Source of the DNA: Priapulus caudatus | Lineage: Eukaryota; Priapulida; Priapulimorpha; Priapulimorphida; Priapulidae | Direction: 5' to 3' | Length of the DNA: 35,970 nucleotides | NCBI RefSeq assembly: GCF_000485595.1 | Contig: NW_014577397.1 | Coordinates: 60,742 to 96,711 of the forward strand | Shown: positions 12,401-21,400 of the stretch, piece after piece | How positions within the stretch are numbered: position 1 is the stretch's first letter | Layout: each line of letters starts with the position of its first letter | Notes under the pieces: model-generated | What the model saw: the letters and a program-made list of their open reading frames with translations, nothing else | Database searches by the model: none | Told to the model about the DNA's origin: nothing | Position numbers and translations under genes: made by a program

Positions 12401-15400
12401 CATTGAAATTGTGGTATCTATTATACATATTGAATGATTTCTAGTACCTTGACATGTTGATGAGGGATGATCTTAGAGCAGACGTGGTAGAGCACATCTC
12501 TATTGATGAGGAAGCAGGTACGCCGACATGCTACCGAGCTTGGATCCACGGCTGCACTCACCTGTAGAGCCGCCTGCACGAAGAATGAAAGAAAGAAAGA
12601 AAGAAAAGCTTGTGTTATATTCTTGTCACAGCCCAAGTGTATACAGAGTTTAATTTGCATTTAGTACAGCTATTGATGAATGGAACTTTTGCACAGTGTC
12701 ATTCAACATGTGCAAAGAACGTAAGTATGAGTGTAGTGCCGCACACCAACTTGTGTAATGGCACTATGGCCAATGATCACAAATATTACTAATGCATATG
12801 GTACGGAACAAGACTACGCGTATTGTTAGTGCAGATAGTAAAGAATACCATCATGTGCAATATCATACTACACTTAAATAATTGAAAAATTATCTACAAC
12901 ATATGCATGGAAAACAAGTTAGCCATTTCGATTTTAACCGATTAACAGTGTCACCTGTCATTATAACACGGTACTAAGGCACTATTGTGTTGAGCATTTG
13001 CCACAAACCTGCAGAATGTTTACAGTAGAGTGTAAGGCATGCATCTGCAGCTCCATGTCATAATGGGACAACAGCTTTAGCAGTAGCTTTTTGCTTTCAA
13101 TCTCAGAATCTGCCGAGGCATTGGTGTCCTGGCTACTATAAGAATATATCATTCATTAGACATGCTGACAGTTACAACTGTTAAAAGGGAATTGAAAGTA
13201 AAAATTGTAAGCCACGGTGATGACTACCATTAGAAATGTCCACGGATCACCACAAGAACTAATCTAAGAACTGTTACTAAATATTTTGCATGTAACATTA
13301 TTATTACTGGTAAAGTTTTGCTGCTAAATATAAGCAATCACAAAATAACTAATAAAGTATAATTAATGCATTAATAAGCATTAGCAACAACACAAACAAT
13401 GTACACATGTAGGCATAATATGCACACTCACATGTCAGAGCAAAGCTTAATACAGTTCTCCACAAATGGCAGATAGCGGTGATAATAAAGACTGGGTAAA
13501 GCATCGTTAGCTAGCTGCAACTTGAGGCTCACCTGACCATCTGTCTATTAAATATAAAGAGTTACGAGTATAATAATGCACACACAGAAAGTTTAAATTA
13601 ACTCAACCATGAATAATATCACTACAGGCACCATTTGCACACACGTATACCTAGTACTGATTCTTACACCATGTACATGCAGGTATCTTTCACTGAATCA
13701 TTTGATAATATATATATATATATATATATATAATAAAATAATTATATATATCAAATATGTATAATACAGTGGAACCCCGAGATACGAATTTAATTCGTTC
13801 CACAGATATGTTGATATCTCGAACCCTATATAGGACGTATAGCAATTTACGTACAGCAAGTGCAATCACGAGAGCACAACCACATTCAATGAGTCACGTA
13901 CTTAAACAGACTCACCGAAAGAGCGCGTAATAGGCCTATGCCCTGATTAACTGATTCTTAATACGTTCGTATGTTGAATTTTATTTGTTTGTCGAATACA
14001 TTACGTTCAACGGGAGGTCGTTCTTATCTCGAAGATTCGTATGTCAAGCCGTTCGTATCTCGGGGGTCTACTGTACATATCATATAATCAAGAGTGCATA
14101 ATAGAGATATATAATGATACATATAACTTTAAACCATAAATGTGACAGTGTATTGGCATCATAAAACGTTCGATTTTTATACTGACGATTTCTTTGACGA
14201 TACCACACACACTACTGCACAGTATTCGAGAGATAAATATACTTTTTTTCATCTGTTAAGCGAGACTTTGTTAAATGAGGTCAGATAGTACGGAGCCCGG
14301 TTACACGATTCACCCAAATCCACCCAAATTCCACAAATCCACCAATATCACCCCAAAATCCACCAAATCACCCCCAAATCCACCAAATCACCCCAAATCA
14401 CCAAATCCACTAAAATTTACTACGAACTCTTTACTCAATGTTAACCCAAATGTAGGCAAATCCACTGAATATCACCAAAAACTCTGACACTTGCCACAAT
14501 TTACGTGAATTCAGTGGAGTTTGGTTATGGTTTAGGGTTAGGGTAGGGTTTAGGGTTTTAAGGTTAGGGTACGGGTTAGCGGTTAGGTTAGGGTTAACGA
14601 GAATTCACTGATTGCCGGTTACACGATGCACCAAATCCACCAAATCCACCAAATCCACCCCAAATCCACCAAATCCACCCCCAAATCCACCAAATTCACC
14701 CCCAAATCCACCAAAATCACCCAAATCCACCAAAATCCACCCAAATCCACCAGAATCATCTAAAATTGACTCGAACTCTACTCAATGTTAACCAATGATA
14801 GAAATCCACTGAAATTCACCCAAATACTCTGACACTTGCCACAATTTACGTGAATCAGTGGATTTTGGTTAAGGTTAGGGTTAGGGTTAGGGTTAGGAGT
14901 TAGTAGGTTAGGGTTAAGCTGAGATCACTGAAATTCAGTGAAAATTTTCAGATGATTTGCCATCATTTTCGTAAATTGGATAGCGTTCGAGTAATTTCAT
15001 GGATTTGGGTGGATTTGGTGGATTTTGGGGTGGATTTGGTGGATTTGGGGGTGGATTTGGTGATTGGGGGGGGGATTTGGAGTGATCGTCCTGTACCCCT
15101 GAATTCAGTGAATTTCAGTGGATTGCCATCATATTTGTGGTAAATGAATAGCGTGTCGATAATTTCAGTGGATTTTCGGCGGGTGGATTTGGTGTTTTGG
15201 GGGGGATTGGTGGATTTGGGGGTGGATTTGGTGGATTTGGTGGATTTGGTGGATTTGGGGGTGGATTTGGGTGAATCGTGTAACCCTACGGAGCCTATAC
15301 CTGCTGCATGAGCATTAGAAGCCTGCAGCAACATTCGACTGCGCCTCCAGCCGAGATGCCGCGTTTGAACAGCTGGTACTGACTAGCGTCTGTCACCAGC

Positions 15401-18400
15401 AAGTACTCTGCGATGGTCTCCTTGACAACAGGGCACGACGCAGCCAGGCACACGTCTGCGGCCAAGGTCATCAGCAGTGGCTTGATTGTCGTGGACATTG
15501 TCGCAGCAACCTGAAAGGTTTGATTGTGTTCAGCTGACTATCGTCGACTCTATACAAAATATCTCAAAATGAGTACAGCTGAAGCCAGTCGCACACGCAC
15601 AATATTGGGTTGACATTCGGGTGGTGATCATTTACTCAAGATAAACAGCAGATTCGATGAGTTTGCAAACTGTTTACTCGGGGAAGAGACAAAGTATTCA
15701 ATCAAAGGTAGGGCCCACCAGCTCAGGAGTGGTCACGGTGCGCAGCAGCTTGCTGAAGAAGATGCTCAGATAGGTGTACTTCATCCGTTGGACTTCTGCA
15801 GCTGGAGCCTCTAGGTAAGGTGTACGGTTCAGCTGTAGCACCAGCTTCCCCGTTTCCTCTATCAGTAACTCCAGGCTCTGTGCCTGTCGAAACCCAACCA
15901 GTCAGAAGTGTAGTGTCAAACGTGCTGCTAATCTTACATTACGACGCTCACGCCACATCTGCACTAACAACCTTACTATTATCCTTACGTTTTCACTCCC
16001 CACCGTACATATACACTAATGTTCATACTATAGTGTTTACATTGGCATTCACAGACCACATCTATGCTAGCGCTCCTGAAGAATACCCTTATATCATTAC
16101 GACCACGTCTACTCGCACTCGTGCTACTATACTCACAATATCCTGGGCTAGGCTATTCTGGTCCGACCACACGGAGGGATCGATGCAGTGCTCCATGAGC
16201 AGCGTGAGCCAGTGCATAAGCTTGCAGGGACCGGGATACTCGGTGGCGCTGCACGACGCCAGCAGCTGCACGGCCGGACGCAGCGCGCCGACGCAGAACT
16301 GCGGCAGCGACAGCGAGGAAGCGGCGGCGGCGGCGACCTGCTCTGCGGTGACGTCCGCCGCCTCGAACAGACGATCGCTGCTGGTGGACGACATCGTTCC
16401 GTTCAACGTGCTTCGCTCCTTCTGCGAGCTGCTCGAGGCCGTCAACGAACTCCTGGAAGTAAGCACTGCTAGAGGAACAGCACCCCCCTTTTAGGAACAT
16501 TTGATGAAAAGCCTGACAATTAACTCCTGGAAGTAAGCACCACTAGAGGAACAGCACCCCCCTATTTAGCGACATTTGATAAAGAGCCTGACAATGAACT
16601 CCTGGAAGTAAGCACCGCTAGAGGAACAGCCCCCCCCCCTATTTAATGACATTTGATAAAGAGCCCGACAACAAACTCCTGGAAGTAAGCACCGCTAGAG
16701 GAACAGCACCCCCCTTTTAGGAACATTTGATGAAGAGCCGCTACACTATAATATGTGCATCGAGATTGCTCGTAATGAGAAGAGGATCGCGTTGCCCGTC
16801 GAAGACGTACACAAAGACACGATCAAAATATTAAACACTCAGCGGTTATCAAACATTATCCTGCAGTGAATTTTCATTCTAAAACAGAGCCTTGGCTTCT
16901 ACTACACATGGATTATCCATACCCCGAAGCCTGATCTCTACCATCTCCGCGATGTCTTGGATCATCATCATCTTGTATGGAGGAAAGATGTGAGCTAGCA
17001 TCGGACAGTTCGCTTACCTCCTCTAATGACATGGAAAAGTCTAGAAAAGTAGACAGTAGCTTATCGACATTGTAACTGAATTTCTACTTTTTTACATACA
17101 AACATATATCATACTAAATTATTAAAAATAACCTTATTACTAAATATACAAGTATATACATACATATATATTTAGTCGATCATTTGTAACCCATTACTAC
17201 CTACTATCTTGAACATACATGAACCCATTCAATAACTAACATGTTCACAAATAACTGACAATACTCATGCTTTAATGACAGGACCAATTCGAGTGGGGAA
17301 TTACTCTACCTGTCTTGGTCGTAAAGAAGGCTGGGTCTCTCCAGAATGCGAGCCTTCGCAGCAGGTAAACAGTAAAGGCTGAGAGGCAACTGACAGCAGA
17401 GGTGACAACTTTCTCTTCTCGGGAGGCATCCAGCAACAGAGCAAGACTCTGGCAAATGGAGTTTTAAATGAGTGAACAAATTATCTACCTATTACGATTA
17501 TCTATGATTTATCTATCTATCTTTTTGACATAAACCTTGTGAGGCAATATTTTATACTGAATACGACCTTCTTCAAGTTTTTTTTATTGTATTTGCACAT
17601 TTTGCTACTGAGAAATACATTTAGTTGCCAGTACATTAAGGATTTTTTGTAGTTGCAAAGGATTTAGAAACAAAACCTAAGATTCTATAAGTAGTTACAT
17701 ATATACTATACAGTTTATGCTTTGTGTATCAGTTGTAAGGTAAAAATATCATGGGTATACCTGTACGATTGCTGGGCGTTGCAGCAATGTCTCTGCTGGG
17801 AAGTCCTGCATTACGACATCTTTGAGGAACTCACATGACGTGACCACATGGTCTGCATTTAAACTATGCAGTGATCTAGAAATGCAAAATTTTACATCTA
17901 TCACACATATGCTGATAGTAACCTATCATAAAGTTATGCTGGGGTGTCAATGTATATTAACGTCGTGTATTGCAACTTTTTATTTTTTGCCATCCATATT
18001 TAACAGCTCAAGAAGGGGAGAAACAACAATATTATAAGAAATATAGGTTAAAAATTTGCTTTCGTACCGTTCCGTTGACGACAACACATGTTCATCTGTT
18101 GCTGTGAGTGACACCCATGGAAACCTCACTATCTTAAAATTCCCCGTGGCACCTGCACGAACAACACAAATAAGTTAGATAGAACACTTTTTGATCATTC
18201 TAGGTTTTACATATTATATAGTCTATTAAGGACTTTATTATTAGAAAATGACAAGAACACCAACATTTTGACTATATTTTCTAAGCTACTAAAAAGATAC
18301 TATGAAAGCAAATTGGCAGTTATACACCAAAAACATAGATAACACACCCTGTGAACCCTGTTCGTTCTCATTTCCATTATGGCTAGGCAAAAATTGGACT

Positions 18401-21400
18401 TCATTGCCAAAATAATCTTCAGTAAGTCGGCTTATATTTGGATCAGAATCAGCTTCCCCTTCCTCTGGCATCCAATATCCTGTGCGTAATTGCTCTCTCC
18501 ATTCATTAGGTGCCACCGTGGTGTATTGTAGTGGGGTGTCATGTTGGCACACTTCCCCTAGGATAGGTATACAATACAGAAAGTATAAGAAACATAACCA
18601 AATTTTGTTAACACTGTGGAGTATTTCTGCATGATACTTAAAAGACGAAAATACAAAAATCATTCCATATATATATTTGTCATAGCCTCATAGGTATTCT
18701 CTGTAATAAAGATGGCATTATATAATGCATCCTGATCCACATAGAATACCTTCTGTATTCACATCCGCCTGTCTTTGATATGTGCAACTTCTTGAAGGTT
18801 TTGGTGGCACTTCAGGATCAGGCAGACAGAACAGCTGGTCTAATATTTCGTCTACACGTTTCTGGTCCTCGATTGTTAAGTCAGGCCGAAGTTGTAACAG
18901 AAAGTCGACGGATCCTATGTCAATCAGAAGGACTTTTGATGAAGGGTGCTGAAACAGATCGAAGGGTGCTGAACGAAATTGTATCTTTTTCCAAAGATGT
19001 AAAGCAAATAGATAGCGTTATATTGATTCTAAACCATAAATTAATACTGATTCCATTATCAAATATTCTATGTTATTGAGATGCAAGTCTCACATAAAAA
19101 AAGGTGCTTGCGTGACTAAAATAGGATCCATATAGTTCAACAATATAACTCCAATTGGGTACCTTTGAGAATCTATACAGCAAGCCAAGTACGTCAGATT
19201 TCATAGGGCATGGAGTTTTATTAAACCATTCTAGTAAGTTGATGCAGAGTTTTCTTTCTTGAACCAGGTCAGCCATTGACAAAATGTCGTGCTCGAGTTT
19301 AGCAAGAATATTCTGCAGTGCTCGCTCTCTAATCTCCACGAGTTCATGTCCTAAAAATTAGCGATAAATGAAAGATTAGTGATTGCTCACATATAATGCT
19401 CAGTAATAAGTGTATTAGACTGTATTACATATTAAAGTGGAATTTTCACTATATCAGATAATAAATTACTACTATGAATATGAACATGTTGCGACCACAG
19501 GCACTTGGAACATCTCAATAAAAAAAATATAGGTAAATAAACACGAAATGTATTTACTACCAGTCTTATTGTTTCTTTACTCTGTTTCGCCTATTATTGC
19601 CAATAACTTACTGTAAATGCCATTCAAATGCTCCTCTGAAACACACAAGTACACCGCACGCATGCCTTAATTGTGCACAAACAACAATAATAAACGCTAT
19701 TATTCCTGTTGTTTGTGCACAGTGGCGTGCATGTGGTGTACTTGTGTGTTGCAGAGAAGCATTTGAACACCATTTACAGGAAGTTATCAGCAATAATAGG
19801 TGAAATAGAGTAGAGAAACATTAAGACTTTGGTAGTAAATACATTTCGTATTTATTTACCATTATTTTTTTTTATTGAGACGTTCCAAGTGCCTGTGTAC
19901 ATGTCATTGTACAAGTTTCTCCCGAGGCATGTCTCGTCTGTTAGTGATATGACTACAATGTGCGCGTGTGCGTGCGTGTCAATGGCAGCCAGTATTGATA
20001 TTAATTTTAATAATAATACTAGCCTAGGCTAACATTACTCATTAGTATCAACCAATGAACCACAGGCACTTGAAGCGTTTCAATAAAATATAATGCTAAC
20101 TAAATACGACATCTATTTACTACCAAATTCTTAATGTTTCTATAATCTCTTCCACCTATTATTGCCGACAGTTTCCTGTAAATTCCGTCCAAATCCTACG
20201 TCCAACATACGCTGCTGGCAGCCATTGCTCTCGCGGCTGCACTGAGTCTGTTGCACGCTTACACTTATATATATAGCAGATAGGAAAGCGTGATCGCAAA
20301 AATTCGCTCGACGCTCGGTTACGAACAGACAGTATGTTTTTATAACAAGTGAACACTGTTCTTGACATAGAAACAAAGATGGAAGCTGTTGGATGTGTAT
20401 TCGTGCTGTGAAAGTGTGAAATCAAGCGAGCGTCGAGCGAGTTTTGCGATCACGCTTTCCTACCTGCTATATATACAAGTGTAAGCATGCAACAGTGCAG
20501 CCGTAAGAGCAATGACCGCCGGCAGCGTATGTTGGACGTAGGATTTGGACGGCATTTACAGGAAACTGTCAGCAATAATAGGTGGAAGATAGTATAGAAA
20601 CATTAACAGGGCTGCCAACTCTCACGCATTGACCGTGAGACTCACGCATTTTGATCAAATCTCACACTCTCACGCTGATCTTACAATATGATATCTCACG
20701 CACAGCAAAAAAATGCTGAGATATCTCACGCATGAATATCTCTTCATGAATAAAACGCTGAAATATCTCACGCACAGCAAAAAAAATCTTACAATATCTG
20801 AAAACAGTCACTTTAGTATGCACCAAATTGCACAAATTGAAGTTATAAAATGCAAAAGCTCCCTACCGTGGGAGGGGGGAAACCCCCTTCCCCCTCCTCG
20901 GTAGCTTCGCACCCTCGCATCTCACTCTCACCTATCACCCAATGTTGGCAGCCCTGCATTAAGAATTTGGTAGTAAATAGATTTCGTATTTAGTCAGCAT
21001 TATATTTTATTGAAACGCTTCAAGTGCCTGTGGCTGTGCACTGAACGGTGAACCACTGGCACTGCACTCTGTTGTACCGCGAGATTAGCAACCAGCAAGA
21101 CCAGGAAGCGCTTCAAGACGATCTTGAAAAGCTGGTACAATGGACATCGACATGGCAGATGGAGATTAACGCAAGCAAGTGCTACATCATGAATATCTCC
21201 CTTCTGCGCAAAAAACATCATAAGTACATCTACCACATTCACGACTCTTCACTGCAGTATGTCACATCCAACCGGTATCTTGGAGTTCACCTAGACAGTG
21301 GCCTCAGGTGGAACGTCCACATTGACAACATATGTGTGAAGGCCCACAGATTGTTAGGCTTCCTGCGCCGAAATCTGGGCTGCAGCCATCAGCGCATTAA

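Noticed and set aside
14525-14920. TTAGGG tracts as a chromosome end
   Set aside because: They are short, degenerate, inside a bounded element and flanked by RTTN exons, so they are interstitial.
19597-19803. Paired plus and minus frames with similar protein (CGVLVC...)
   Set aside because: They reflect the two arms of a palindromic foldback element, not genes.
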